From positions 1 through 11,180 of the forward strand of contig JAFZUB010000098.1 in the NCBI GenBank assembly GCA_017618515.1: a stretch of DNA of 11,180 bases, written 5' to 3'. Below the pieces are notes generated by a model. The model was given only the letters and a program-made list of their open reading frames with translations. It had not been told where the DNA came from and ran no database searches. The DNA comes from Bacteroidaceae bacterium. Its GTDB lineage: Bacteria > Bacteroidota > Bacteroidia > Bacteroidales > Bacteroidaceae. Shown piece after piece: positions 1 through 6,804 of the stretch. The translations under genes were made by a program, and so were the position numbers. Numbering within the stretch: the first letter of the stretch is position 1; each line of letters begins with the position of its first letter.

Positions 1-35
1 CATTGGGGTTTTTGCGGTTTTTGTTTCGTTATCGT

Positions 36-107
36 TTAAGCAACTTAAGCAATCTAAGCAACCTAAGCAATTAAGCCAATATCTGTGAGATCTGTGCTTT
101 CTGTGTG
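36..107. repeat. 9-bp periodic low-complexity array
   Basis: Eight consecutive 9-bp units can be laid out without gaps. Five are TTAAGCAAC-type (36-80: TTAAGCAAC, TTAAGCAAT, CTAAGCAAC, CTAAGCAAT, TAAGCCAAT) and three are ATCTGTGAG-type (81-107). It is intergenic and upstream of ftsY. No function is apparent; such AT-rich short-period arrays look like slippage-derived spacer DNA. Confidence 0.8.
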
Positions 108-122
108 CGTTAACTAAATGTG

Positions 123-130
123 TATATTTG
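123..130 (+). promoter_or_regulatory. Possible Bacteroidota -7 promoter box (TATATTTG)
   Basis: TATATTTG fits the Bacteroidota primary-sigma -7 consensus TAnnTTTG. No clear TTTG -33 element is found about 19-21 bp upstream, so this is a weak call. It would give a leader of roughly 160 nt for ftsY. Positions 131-239 contain no gene I can support. A small inverted repeat GTGTT-G-AACAC (181-191), followed by a T-run at 199-204, is too weak to call a terminator. Confidence 0.3.
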
Positions 131-239
131 CAGCGCGACCCTGCCGAAATAGCCGACATCGTTCTTAACTGAAGCCGTTCGTGTTGAACACCACAGAATT
201 TTTTGTCCTAACGATACACGCGAACTGAAAAAAAATATG

Positions 240-247
240 TATTTTTG
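240..247 (+). promoter_or_regulatory. Probable ftsY promoter -7 box (TATTTTTG)
   Basis: TATTTTTG matches the TAnnTTTG -7 consensus exactly and lies 50 bp before the ftsY ATG. It sits just after an A-run (228-235), with a heptamer array between it and the start codon. No good -33 TTTG is visible at standard spacing, so the assignment depends on the -7 match and position. Confidence 0.45.
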
Positions 248-260
248 CAGTCTTAATAAT

Positions 261-288
261 GTTCAATGTTCAATATTCAATGTTCAAT
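261..288. repeat. 7-bp tandem array (GTTCAAT x4) in the ftsY leader
   Basis: Four heptamers, GTTCAAT, GTTCAAT, ATTCAAT, GTTCAAT, end 9 bp before the ftsY start codon. The same heptamer family recurs inside rimO at 1651-1678. If the box at 240-247 is the promoter, the array forms most of the ftsY 5' untranslated region. Confidence 0.85.
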
Positions 289-297
289 ATAATATAA

Positions 298-1278
298 ATG
301 GGCTTTTTCAAATTTTTCGGTTCAAAAGAGAAGAAGGAGGAACTGCAGCAGCAACAGCAGCAGAGCCTTGACAAGGGATTGGAAAAGACACGCTCCGGTT
401 TCTTTGAGAAACTGACGCGCGTTGTAGCCGGCAAATCAACCATCGACGACGAGGTGCTCGACAACCTCGAGGAAACGCTGATGGCTTCTGATGTTGGCGT
501 AGATACCACTCTCGATATAATAGAGCGTATTCAAGAGCGCGTGAAGCGCGACAAGTATGTCAAGACCTCCGAACTCAACGAGATACTGCGCGACGAGATA
601 GCACAGATGCTGCAGGACACTACCGATCCCACGGCTGTGGAGTTCCTGTCGCAGGACAAGCGGCCATACGTTATCATGGTGGTCGGCGTTAACGGCGTGG
701 GCAAGACAACGACCATTGGCAAGCTCGCACACATGTACAAGCAGGAGGGACTGAAGGTGGTGCTTGGCGCTGCCGACACCTTCCGCGCTGCAGCCATTGA
801 GCAGTTGGAGATGTGGGCGCAGCGAGTGGGAGTGCCTATCGTGAAGCAGAAGATGGGCAGCGACCCTGCCTCGGTGGCTTACGATACACTGCAGCACGCC
901 ATCCACGACCAGGCCGACGTAGTGATTATTGATACTGCTGGACGCCTGCACAATAAGGTGGGCCTTATGAACGAGCTCACGAAGATAAAGAATGTGATGG
1001 GCAAGCTGCTGGACTATGCTCCCAACGATGTCATGCTGGTGCTCGACGGCTCTACAGGCCAGAACGCCTTTGAGCAGGCTAAGCAGTTCGCTCTGGCAAC
1101 GGAGATAAGCTCCTTGGCAATCACTAAGCTCGATGGCACCGCCCGTGGTGGTGTGGTGATAGGAATAAGCCACCAGATGCAGATTCCTGTAAAGTATATC
1201 GGCGTGGGCGAAGGCATGGACGACCTCATGCCCTTCGACAAGCGCGACTTCGTGGAAAGCCTGTTTAAGGATAGTTAA
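298..1278 (+). CDS. ftsY: Signal recognition particle receptor FtsY
   Basis: FtsY is the membrane-associated GTPase that docks SRP-ribosome-nascent chain complexes at the inner membrane and works as a GTPase heterodimer with Ffh. The 326-aa protein has a short N-terminus without a long acidic A domain: a basic amphipathic start (MGFFKFFGSK), then a Q-run at residues 17-22. The N helical bundle follows (about 25-115) and then the G domain. SRP-GTPase motifs are all present: P-loop GVNGVGKTT (130-138), DTFRAAA (160-166), DTAGR (212-216), TKLD (276-279) and the terminal GVGEGMDDLMPF (from 302). The G-domain motifs are intact and the length is usual for an A-domain-less FtsY. The ATG at 298 lacks a Shine-Dalgarno sequence, normal for this phylum. 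rimO starts 24 bp downstream, suggesting cotranscription. The Q-run is a simple CAG/CAA tract. Confidence 0.97.
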   Translation: MGFFKFFGSKEKKEELQQQQQQSLDKGLEKTRSGFFEKLTRVVAGKSTIDDEVLDNLEETLMASDVGVDTTLDIIERIQERVKRDKYVKTSELNEILRDEIAQMLQDTTDPTAVEFLSQDKRPYVIMVVGVNGVGKTTTIGKLAHMYKQEGLKVVLGAADTFRAAAIEQLEMWAQRVGVPIVKQKMGSDPASVAYDTLQHAIHDQADVVIIDTAGRLHNKVGLMNELTKIKNVMGKLLDYAPNDVMLVLDGSTGQNAFEQAKQFALATEISSLAITKLDGTARGGVVIGISHQMQIPVKYIGVGEGMDDLMPFDKRDFVESLFKDS

Positions 1279-1302
1279 ACTCTGCGACTTTGCGACTATA
1301 AT

Positions 1303-2613
1303 ATGGATGTAGATTTGATCACGATGGGATGCTCAAAGAATCTTGTGGATTCTGAGCGGCTGCTCTACAGACTGAGAGCAGCGGGCTATCGTGTGCATCA
1401 TAATCCGACGAGGATTCACCGCGGCATTGCCATCGTGAACACCTGCGGCTTCATCAACGACGCAAAGGAAGAGAGCATCGACATGATTCTGCAGCTCGCT
1501 GCACTCAAGGAGCAGGGGCAGCTGGAGAAAGTATTTGTGATGGGCTGTCTGTCAGAAAGATTCTACAAGGAGCTCAACAAGGAAATCCCCGGCGTTGACC
1601 ACTACTACGGCAAGTTCAACTGGGAGCAAATGGTCAAAGACCTGACAATGTTCAATGGTCAATGTTCAATGGTCAATAGTCCTTCTTACTCCCGCCTCCT
1701 CACTACTCCTAAGTACTATGCATATATTAAGATATCGGAGGGCTGCGACCGCCACTGCGCCTATTGTGCCATACCTCTGATGACCGGTCGCCACAAGAGC
1801 CGTCCTATGGAGGAGGTGCTGGCGGAGGTGAAGCAACTGGTGACAGAGGGCACTCGTGAGTTTCAGATTATTGCGCAGGAGCTGACTTACTACGGCCTTG
1901 ATCTCTACGGCGAGCGCAAGATTGCTGAGCTGGTGGAGCGCATGGCGAGCATAAAAGGTGTGAAGTGGATACGCCTGCACTACGCGTACCCCAATGATTT
2001 CCCCCTTGACCTACTCCGTGTGATGCGCGAGAATGATAACGTGTGCCGCTATCTCGACATTGCGCTGCAGCACTCCAGTGACTCAGTACTGAGCCGCATG
2101 CACCGCCATATCACAAGCCGTGAACAGCGCGACCTGATTGATGCCATTCGCCGCGAGGTGCCCGGCATTGCCATCCGTACAACATTCATGGTGGGCTATC
2201 CTGGCGAGACGGATGAGGACTTCCGCGACCTTCTGGACTTTGTGAAAGAGTGCCGCTTTGAGCGTATGGGCGCCTTTGCCTATAGTGAGGAGGAGGGCAC
2301 CAAGGCTGCACAGAGCTATCCCGACGATGTGCCGGAGAAGGTGAAAGGGCAGCGCCTGGACGAGCTGATGGCTCTGCAGCAGCAGATCTCTGAGGAGATT
2401 GCTGCCGCCAGGGTAGGGCAGACCCTTCGTGTGATGATTGACGGCAAAGAGGATAACTTCTATGTGGGACGCACCGAGTTCGACTCGCCTGAGGTGGACG
2501 GCGTAGTGTTTGTCACAGTCCCGAAGGGGCGTCGCCTGCGCAGGGGCTGCATCTACAATGTGACGATAACCGATGCCAACGAGTTTGACTTGTATGCCGA
2601 GTTATATGATTGA
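1303..2613 (+). CDS. rimO: Ribosomal protein S12 methylthiotransferase RimO
   Basis: RimO is a radical-SAM enzyme with two [4Fe-4S] clusters that methylthiolates a conserved aspartate of ribosomal protein S12. The 436-aa protein shows the N-terminal UPF0004 domain with its three cluster cysteines, C10 (MGCSKNLVDSE), C48 (NTCGF) and C82 (MGCLSERF). The radical-SAM CxxxCxxC follows (C148, C152, C155 in EGCDRHCAYC), and a C-terminal TRAM-type domain occupies about 366-434. The early MGCSKNLVDSERL and LLTTPKYYAYIKISEGCDRHC signatures fit RimO rather than MiaB. One oddity: residues 115-126 in the linker before the radical-SAM domain are encoded by a heptamer array (1651-1678) of the kind otherwise seen between genes, adding an extra Cys121. 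The frame stays open through it. The gene lies 24 bp after ftsY and 27 bp before the HU gene. Confidence 0.95.
   Translation: MDVDLITMGCSKNLVDSERLLYRLRAAGYRVHHNPTRIHRGIAIVNTCGFINDAKEESIDMILQLAALKEQGQLEKVFVMGCLSERFYKELNKEIPGVDHYYGKFNWEQMVKDLTMFNGQCSMVNSPSYSRLLTTPKYYAYIKISEGCDRHCAYCAIPLMTGRHKSRPMEEVLAEVKQLVTEGTREFQIIAQELTYYGLDLYGERKIAELVERMASIKGVKWIRLHYAYPNDFPLDLLRVMRENDNVCRYLDIALQHSSDSVLSRMHRHITSREQRDLIDAIRREVPGIAIRTTFMVGYPGETDEDFRDLLDFVKECRFERMGAFAYSEEEGTKAAQSYPDDVPEKVKGQRLDELMALQQQISEEIAAARVGQTLRVMIDGKEDNFYVGRTEFDSPEVDGVVFVTVPKGRRLRRGCIYNVTITDANEFDLYAELYD
1651..1678. repeat. 7-bp tandem array inside rimO
   Basis: Four heptamers, TTCAATG, GTCAATG, TTCAATG and GTCAATA, lie within the rimO reading frame, with a partial unit CAATG before them. 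They match the array in front of ftsY when the unit is rotated. Translated, they give residues 117-126 of RimO, in the interdomain linker. Confidence 0.85.
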
Positions 2614-2640
2614 AGATAACTTTATAGAAATAAGCGAGAG

Positions 2641-2913
2641 ATGAATAACAAGGAGTTTATTAGTGAGGTGGCAGGGAAGATTGCCACTACGCCGCAGCAG
2701 TGCCAGAAGATGGTGAACGAGCTTGCCGATACGTTGGCGAGTGTGCTGGAACTGGACAACGAGGTCGTTGTGGCTGGGCTTGGCAATTTTGAGACCAGGC
2801 AGAAGGAGGAGCGCGTGATGGTCAATCCGTCCACGGGCAAGAAGATGCTTGTCCCACCAAAGGTGGTGATTAATTTTAAGATGTCGTCAACTTACAAGAG
2901 CAAGATAAACTAA
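2641..2913 (+). CDS. HU family DNA-binding protein (90 aa)
   Basis: A small histone-like HU/IHF-family protein, a nucleoid-associated DNA-bending dimer. Length (90 aa) is typical. Residues 1-45 form the two-helix dimerisation part. The hallmark GLGNFETRQKEERVMVNPSTG segment (about 46-66) corresponds to the beta-saddle, and the DNA-binding arm contains NPSTGKKMLVPP, with the arm-tip proline expected in the family. The arm differs from E. coli HU in having VMVNPSTGKK rather than the usual RxGRNPxTG, so DNA specificity may differ. It starts 27 bp after rimO and ends 6 bp before a second, larger HU-domain gene, so the two are probably cotranscribed and might heterodimerise (inference). Confidence 0.92.
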   Translation: MNNKEFISEVAGKIATTPQQCQKMVNELADTLASVLELDNEVVVAGLGNFETRQKEERVMVNPSTGKKMLVPPKVVINFKMSSTYKSKIN

Positions 2914-2919
2914 ACGGCC

Positions 2920-3930
2920 ATGGCAAAAGGAAAGATAACACTCCAGATGCTGTCAGAAATGATGGCCAACAATAGCGGGCGCAGCAAGTCGTCGGCTGAA
3001 TCGTTTGTGAGGACGTTCTTCACCACTGTAAAGGATGCCCTGCAGCGCGACAATATCATCAAGATAAAGGGCTTCGGCACTTTCAAACTCGTGGTGGTTA
3101 GCGCACGCGAGAGTATAAACGTAAATACTGGTGAGCGCGTAAACATAGCTGGCTACAACAAGATAACCTTTACTCCCGACAAGATGTTAAAGGACCGTGT
3201 GAACAGGGCGTTCGCTCAGTTTGACACGATGGTCTTGGACGACGAAGACATCAGTATTGTTTCGAATAGCGAGGAGACTGCCAATGAAGAGGCCAAGATT
3301 GTGCCACTGATGGAGGAGAAGGCTCCCGTGGTTGAGGAGAAAGAAGAACCTGTGGCAGCAGAAACACCTGTGGTAGAAGAGCCCGCGCCTGCACCAGCAG
3401 AAACACCCGCGGCAGCAGAAACACCCGCAGCAGCAGAAACACCCGCAGCGGAAGAGCCTGCACCTGCAGCGGAAGAACCCGCACCTGCGGCTGAGCCAAA
3501 AGCGCCGCAGCGCAAGAACCGTACATGGATAATCGTATGCGCAGTACTCTTTGTCATTGGCTTGGCGCTTGGTCTTATCGCCGCTCTCACTTCGGGCAAC
3601 AAGGAGACTGTTGCTGAGCCCGCCACCAAGACTGCCCCTGACAGCATAGTCATGACTCCCGAGCAGAAGGCCGAGCAGGCTGCACGCGACTCTATAGCAC
3701 AGCTCAAGGAGGCAGCAAAGGACTACGAGCAGGTGGAGGACGGCGATTATCTCATTGCCGGCACCCGCACCTACCGCAAGATTACGCCAAGCCACAACCT
3801 GACGCGTTATTGTATGCAGATATATGGCACCAAGAAGGTGCTGCCTTACGTGATGAAGTTCAACAACCTCAAGAGCGAGTACGTCGCAGTAGGAAAGGTT
3901 GTGAAGTTCCCGATACTGGTAGAAAAATAA
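2920..3930 (+). CDS. Membrane-anchored HU-domain protein with C-terminal LysM-like domain
   Basis: The 336-aa multidomain protein begins with an HU/IHF-type DNA-binding domain (about 1-95; KIKGFGTFKLVVVSARESIN with NVNTGERV in the arm). An acidic and then Pro/Ala/Glu-rich linker follows (about 105-197), with AETPAA x3 then EEPAPAA x2 encoded by 18- and 21-bp direct repeats. After a basic patch (PQRKNRT) comes one transmembrane helix (about 203-226, WIIVCAVLFVIGLALGLIAA), a second linker, and a terminal domain at about 275-333. That domain reads as LysM: LTRYCMQIYGTKKVLPYVMKFNN, then VGKVVKFPIL. The positive-inside rule predicts a cytoplasmic HU domain and a periplasmic LysM-like domain, so the protein could join chromosome to peptidoglycan. 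That role is inference. The HU and TM calls are firm; the LysM call is probable. No signal peptide precedes the HU domain. Confidence 0.88.
   Translation: MAKGKITLQMLSEMMANNSGRSKSSAESFVRTFFTTVKDALQRDNIIKIKGFGTFKLVVVSARESINVNTGERVNIAGYNKITFTPDKMLKDRVNRAFAQFDTMVLDDEDISIVSNSEETANEEAKIVPLMEEKAPVVEEKEEPVAAETPVVEEPAPAPAETPAAAETPAAAETPAAEEPAPAAEEPAPAAEPKAPQRKNRTWIIVCAVLFVIGLALGLIAALTSGNKETVAEPATKTAPDSIVMTPEQKAEQAARDSIAQLKEAAKDYEQVEDGDYLIAGTRTYRKITPSHNLTRYCMQIYGTKKVLPYVMKFNNLKSEYVAVGKVVKFPILVEK
3397..3492. repeat. In-frame 18-bp and 21-bp tandem repeats in the HU-LysM linker
   Basis: Three 18-bp units encoding AETPAA (3397-3450; each begins GCAGAAACACCCGC) are followed by two 21-bp units encoding EEPAPAA (3451-3492). 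All unit lengths are multiples of three, so copy-number change would alter linker length without breaking the frame. Confidence 0.9.
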
Positions 3931-3964
3931 ACTCAAAAACTAAATAACTAAAAAACTTATAACT

Positions 3965-5605
3965 ATGTCAAAGAAAAGTGCATTGCAGATTGCAAGAGCT
4001 GCCTATAGCCCCAAGCTTCCGCTCGGACTTCAAGGCAATGTGAGCATTAAGGAAGGCGCACCCACACAGAGTGTCGCCGACCAAGAAGAAGTGAAGAAAC
4101 TGTTCCCCAACACCTACGGCCTTCCCCTGGTGGAGTTCGTACCTGGCGAGCAGAAGACCTACGCTCCGATGAACGTGGGCGTCATCCTGTCGGGCGGTCA
4201 GGCTCCCGGTGGCCACAATGTTATCAGTGGTATCTTTGACGGCATCAAGCGTCTCAACCCCGCCAACAAGCTCTATGGCTTCCTGCTTGGCCCCGGCGGT
4301 CTCGTTGACCACAAGTACATGGAAATTACTGCCGACATCGTTGACGAATATCGCAACACTGGCGGCTTCGACATGATAGGCTCTGGCCGCACCAAGCTGG
4401 AGCAGGTGGAGCAGTTTGAGAGCGGCATCAAGATATTGCGCGAGCTGGGCATCAAGGCTCTCGTTATCATTGGTGGCGACGACTCCAACACCAACGCCTG
4501 CGTACTGGCCGAGTACTATGCTGCCAAGAACTATGGCGTTCAGGTCATTGGCTGCCCCAAGACCATCGACGGTGACCTCAAGAACGACCAGATAGAGACT
4601 TCCTTCGGCTTCGACACCGCATGCAAGACCTACTCTGAGGTGATTGGCAACATACAGCGCGACGCCAACTCCGCCAAGAAGTATTGGCACTTCATCAAGC
4701 TGATGGGACGCTCTGCAAGCCACATCGCTCTGGAGTGCGCTCTCGAGGTGCAGCCCAATATCTGCCTCATCTCCGAGGAGATACAGGAGAAGGGACAGTC
4801 GCTTGACGACATCGTAACCTACATCGCCGAGGCAGTGGCCGAGCGTGCCAAGGATGGCAACAACTTCGGTACAGTGCTCATCCCCGAGGGACTGATTGAA
4901 TTCATCCCCGCAGTGAAGCGACTCATCGCAGAGCTCAACGACGTGCTGTCATCCGAGGCGTATGCCAAGGCTAAGCCCGAGGACAACGTGGCATGGCTGC
5001 TTGACGGCAACCTCTCGGCAGAGAATAGCGCCACACTGGCATCACTGCCCGCATCTTTCGCTGCCCAGCTCACCGGCGAGCGCGATCCTCACGGTAATGT
5101 GCAGGTATCCCTCATCGAGACAGAGAAACTGCTCTCCTCAATGGTTGCTGCCAAGCTGGCTGAGTGGAGAGCCGCAGGCAAGTACAACGGCAAGTTCTCC
5201 TCACTGCACCATTTCTTCGGCTACGAGGGACGCTGTGCAGCCCCGTCCAACTTCGACGCCGACTACTGCTACTCTCTCGGTGTGAGCGCATCGCAGCTCA
5301 TCGCCAATGGCAAGACCGGCTACATGGCCATCGTCAAGAACACCACCAAGCCCGCAAGCGAGTGGGTGGCAGGCGGTGTGCCCATCACCATGATGCTCAA
5401 TATGGAGAAGCGCAGCGGACAGATGAAGCCCGTGATTCGCAAGGCTCTCGTAGACCTCAACGGTGCGCCCTTCAAGGCCTTCGCAGCCAAGCGCGACGAG
5501 TGGAAGAAGCAGACTGCCTACGTATATCCCGGCCCCATCCAGTATTTCGGCCCGTCGGAGGTATGCGACAAGCCCACCGAGACACTGCGCTACGAGCAGG
5601 CCTAA
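3965..5605 (+). CDS. pfp: Diphosphate--fructose-6-phosphate 1-phosphotransferase (PPi-PFK)
   Basis: This enzyme reversibly phosphorylates fructose 6-phosphate with pyrophosphate instead of ATP, in the cytoplasm, at the committed step of glycolysis. At 546 aa it belongs to the long PPi-PFK type found in Bacteroidetes, spirochetes and plants. Visible motifs are GGQAPGGHNVI in the N-terminal nucleotide/PPi loop and GGDD (170-173), whose second Asp is the family's marker of PPi rather than ATP use. Others are PKTIDGDL (198-205) with the lysine typical of PPi enzymes and the catalytic Asp202 and Asp204, MGR (247-249) and IPEG (306-309) for fructose-6-phosphate binding. Nothing is missing. The 34-bp gap before it is A-rich with ACT-ending short units. 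The stop codon TAA lies inside a heptamer array that fills the whole gap to the next gene. Confidence 0.96.
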   Translation: MSKKSALQIARAAYSPKLPLGLQGNVSIKEGAPTQSVADQEEVKKLFPNTYGLPLVEFVPGEQKTYAPMNVGVILSGGQAPGGHNVISGIFDGIKRLNPANKLYGFLLGPGGLVDHKYMEITADIVDEYRNTGGFDMIGSGRTKLEQVEQFESGIKILRELGIKALVIIGGDDSNTNACVLAEYYAAKNYGVQVIGCPKTIDGDLKNDQIETSFGFDTACKTYSEVIGNIQRDANSAKKYWHFIKLMGRSASHIALECALEVQPNICLISEEIQEKGQSLDDIVTYIAEAVAERAKDGNNFGTVLIPEGLIEFIPAVKRLIAELNDVLSSEAYAKAKPEDNVAWLLDGNLSAENSATLASLPASFAAQLTGERDPHGNVQVSLIETEKLLSSMVAAKLAEWRAAGKYNGKFSSLHHFFGYEGRCAAPSNFDADYCYSLGVSASQLIANGKTGYMAIVKNTTKPASEWVAGGVPITMMLNMEKRSGQMKPVIRKALVDLNGAPFKAFAAKRDEWKKQTAYVYPGPIQYFGPSEVCDKPTETLRYEQA

Positions 5606-5636
5606 CTCCTAACTCCTCACTCTTAACTCCAAACTC
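5602..5636. repeat. 7-bp tandem array spanning the pfp stop codon and intergenic gap
   Basis: Five heptamers: CTAACTC, CTAACTC, CTCACTC, TTAACTC, CAAACTC. The first unit supplies the TAA stop of pfp, and the array runs to one base before the ATG of the next gene (5638). The gap between the two genes is therefore essentially all repeat. The same unit in reverse complement appears at 11153-11180. Confidence 0.9.
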
Positions 5637-5637
5637 C

Positions 5638-5943
5638 ATGGCCAGCTCCGCTGATTTCGTGCAATATATCGTTGACCAATGCTCCGGCGCAGGTCACATA
5701 GTCGCTAAGAAAATGTTTGGCGACTATGGCATATACTGCGACGAGAAGATCTTCGGCCTGATATGCGACAACCGTCTGTATCTAAAGCCTACGGACAAGG
5801 TGCGTGGCCTTTTGGAGGAGGTAGTCCTTCGCCCGCCATATGATGGCGCGAAGGACTACTTCTACATCTCCGATGTGGACGACCATGAATACCTCTCTCG
5901 TCTCGTCCGCGAGACCTGCAAAGCACTACCAGCAAAGAAATGA
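5638..5943 (+). CDS. TfoX/Sxy N-terminal domain protein
   Basis: A 101-aa protein containing only the TfoX/Sxy N-terminal domain. The signature is KKMFGDYGIYCDEKIFGLIC (about 24-43), corresponding to the family's RxMFGGxGxYxxxxxFA-type motif, followed by DNRLYLKP and an aromatic YFYISDVDD stretch. Sxy/TfoX of gamma-proteobacteria controls competence genes. Stand-alone N-terminal-domain proteins like this are widespread, their function is not established, and a competence role should not be assumed. The reading frame stays open far upstream inside pfp. I chose ATG 5638 because it gives a standard domain boundary and follows the pfp stop. The stop overlaps the next gene by ATGA (5940-5943), implying translational coupling with the VanX-like gene. 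Confidence 0.88.
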   Translation: MASSADFVQYIVDQCSGAGHIVAKKMFGDYGIYCDEKIFGLICDNRLYLKPTDKVRGLLEEVVLRPPYDGAKDYFYISDVDDHEYLSRLVRETCKALPAKK

Positions 5944-6728
5944 GAAGCAAACAAACGAAACTATGGACGCTGGCAGCCGTGGTGGCCATCTGTGTTGTCG
6001 TCTTTATCGCAGTATATTGCACTGGCAACAAAGAGGCAGCCGTCAGTCCCACTGAGGACACCAGCCAGTTTGTGACGCTGACCGACGCAGTGCCCGATGC
6101 GATCTTGGAGATACGCTACTTCGGCACTTACAACTTCGTGGGTGACCGCATCGACGGCTATCTGGAGCCAACAGCGCTGCTCACCAAGGCGGCAGCCGAC
6201 AGTCTGCGCGCGGTGAGCGATGACGTCATCAAGCAGGGCTATCGCCTGAAGATATACGATGCCTATCGTCCGCAGAAGGCCGTTGACCATTTCGTGCGCT
6301 GGGCAGAAGACCTCTCTGACACCCGCATGAAGGATTACTTCTATCCAGACCTCGACAAGAGCGTCCTCTTCGACCAGGAGTATATCTGCGCCAAGAGCGG
6401 TCATACCCGTGGCTCTACCGTTGACCTGACCTTGTTTGACATGGCGACAGAGAAGGAACTCGACATGGGTGGCACCTTCGATTGGTTCGGTCCCGAGAGC
6501 CATCCCGACTTCTGCGGCAATCCCGACACGAAGGAATTTACGGGCGACAATGCCAAGTCACCGGCAGGGCGTAGCATCACCGAGGAGCAGTTCCGCAACC
6601 GCATGATACTGCGCGAGGCCATGCTCCGCCACGGCTTCAAGTCCTTCCCCACGGAGTGGTGGCACTTCACTCTCAAGGACGAGCCCTTCCCCGACACCTA
6701 CTTCACATTCCCCGTAAAGCAACTGTAA
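5940..6728 (+). CDS. VanX-like D-alanyl-D-alanine dipeptidase (peptidase family M15)
   Basis: A zinc dipeptidase predicted to hydrolyse D-Ala-D-Ala; 262 aa. The M15D/VanX active-site set is complete: YDAYRP with Arg110, SGHTRGSTVD with zinc ligands His155 and Asp162, and EWWHF with catalytic Glu239 and zinc ligand His242. The H-x6-D and E-x2-H spacings match VanX. An N-terminal hydrophobic helix (about 8-26) ending in AVYC27 marks export or anchoring. The -1 Tyr makes a canonical lipobox unlikely, so I favour a membrane anchor or a signal peptide. In vancomycin-resistance operons VanX acts with VanH and VanA. Neither is nearby, so a role in dipeptide recycling or peptidoglycan turnover is more likely (inference). 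It overlaps the TfoX-domain gene by 4 nt and is followed by a strong terminator. Confidence 0.92.
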   Translation: MRSKQTKLWTLAAVVAICVVVFIAVYCTGNKEAAVSPTEDTSQFVTLTDAVPDAILEIRYFGTYNFVGDRIDGYLEPTALLTKAAADSLRAVSDDVIKQGYRLKIYDAYRPQKAVDHFVRWAEDLSDTRMKDYFYPDLDKSVLFDQEYICAKSGHTRGSTVDLTLFDMATEKELDMGGTFDWFGPESHPDFCGNPDTKEFTGDNAKSPAGRSITEEQFRNRMILREAMLRHGFKSFPTEWWHFTLKDEPFPDTYFTFPVKQL

Positions 6729-6744
6729 TCAAACAAAACCAAAT

Positions 6745-6785
6745 AGCGAGGCGTCTACAATCATAGGCGCCTCGCTCTCTTTTAT
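6745..6785 (+). terminator. Intrinsic terminator after the VanX-like gene
   Basis: The 9-bp stem AGCGAGGCG (6745-6753) pairs with CGCCTCGCT (6768-6776). It extends inward through a T-G wobble and CTA/TAG, around the 6-nt loop CAATCA, and is followed by CTCTTTTAT. It ends the forward gene run 17 bp after the stop codon. Confidence 0.9.
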
Positions 6786-6804
6786 GCCGACCCGATATAA
6801 TATT

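Noticed and set aside
181..210. Terminator of an upstream gene
   Set aside because: The inverted repeat GTGTT-G-AACAC is only 5 bp with a 1-nt loop, and the T-run does not follow it directly.
436..1173. Minus-strand frame of 245 codons inside ftsY
   Set aside because: It is a shadow of the ftsY G domain with no start context and no known motifs. Similar shadows inside pfp (3968-4723) and the HU-LysM gene (3187-3936) were rejected for the same reason.
5164..5637. Upstream extension of the TfoX-domain frame
   Set aside because: This part overlaps pfp out of frame and gives Arg/Gln-rich nonsense. The domain begins cleanly at ATG 5638.
5940..6022. Lipoprotein signal in the VanX-like protein
   Set aside because: Cys27 is preceded by Tyr (AVYC), which does not fit the lipobox; a plain signal peptide or membrane anchor is more likely.
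5940..6728. Vancomycin-resistance operon
   Set aside because: Only a VanX-like enzyme is present. No VanH, VanA/B ligase or VanRS genes are in the window.
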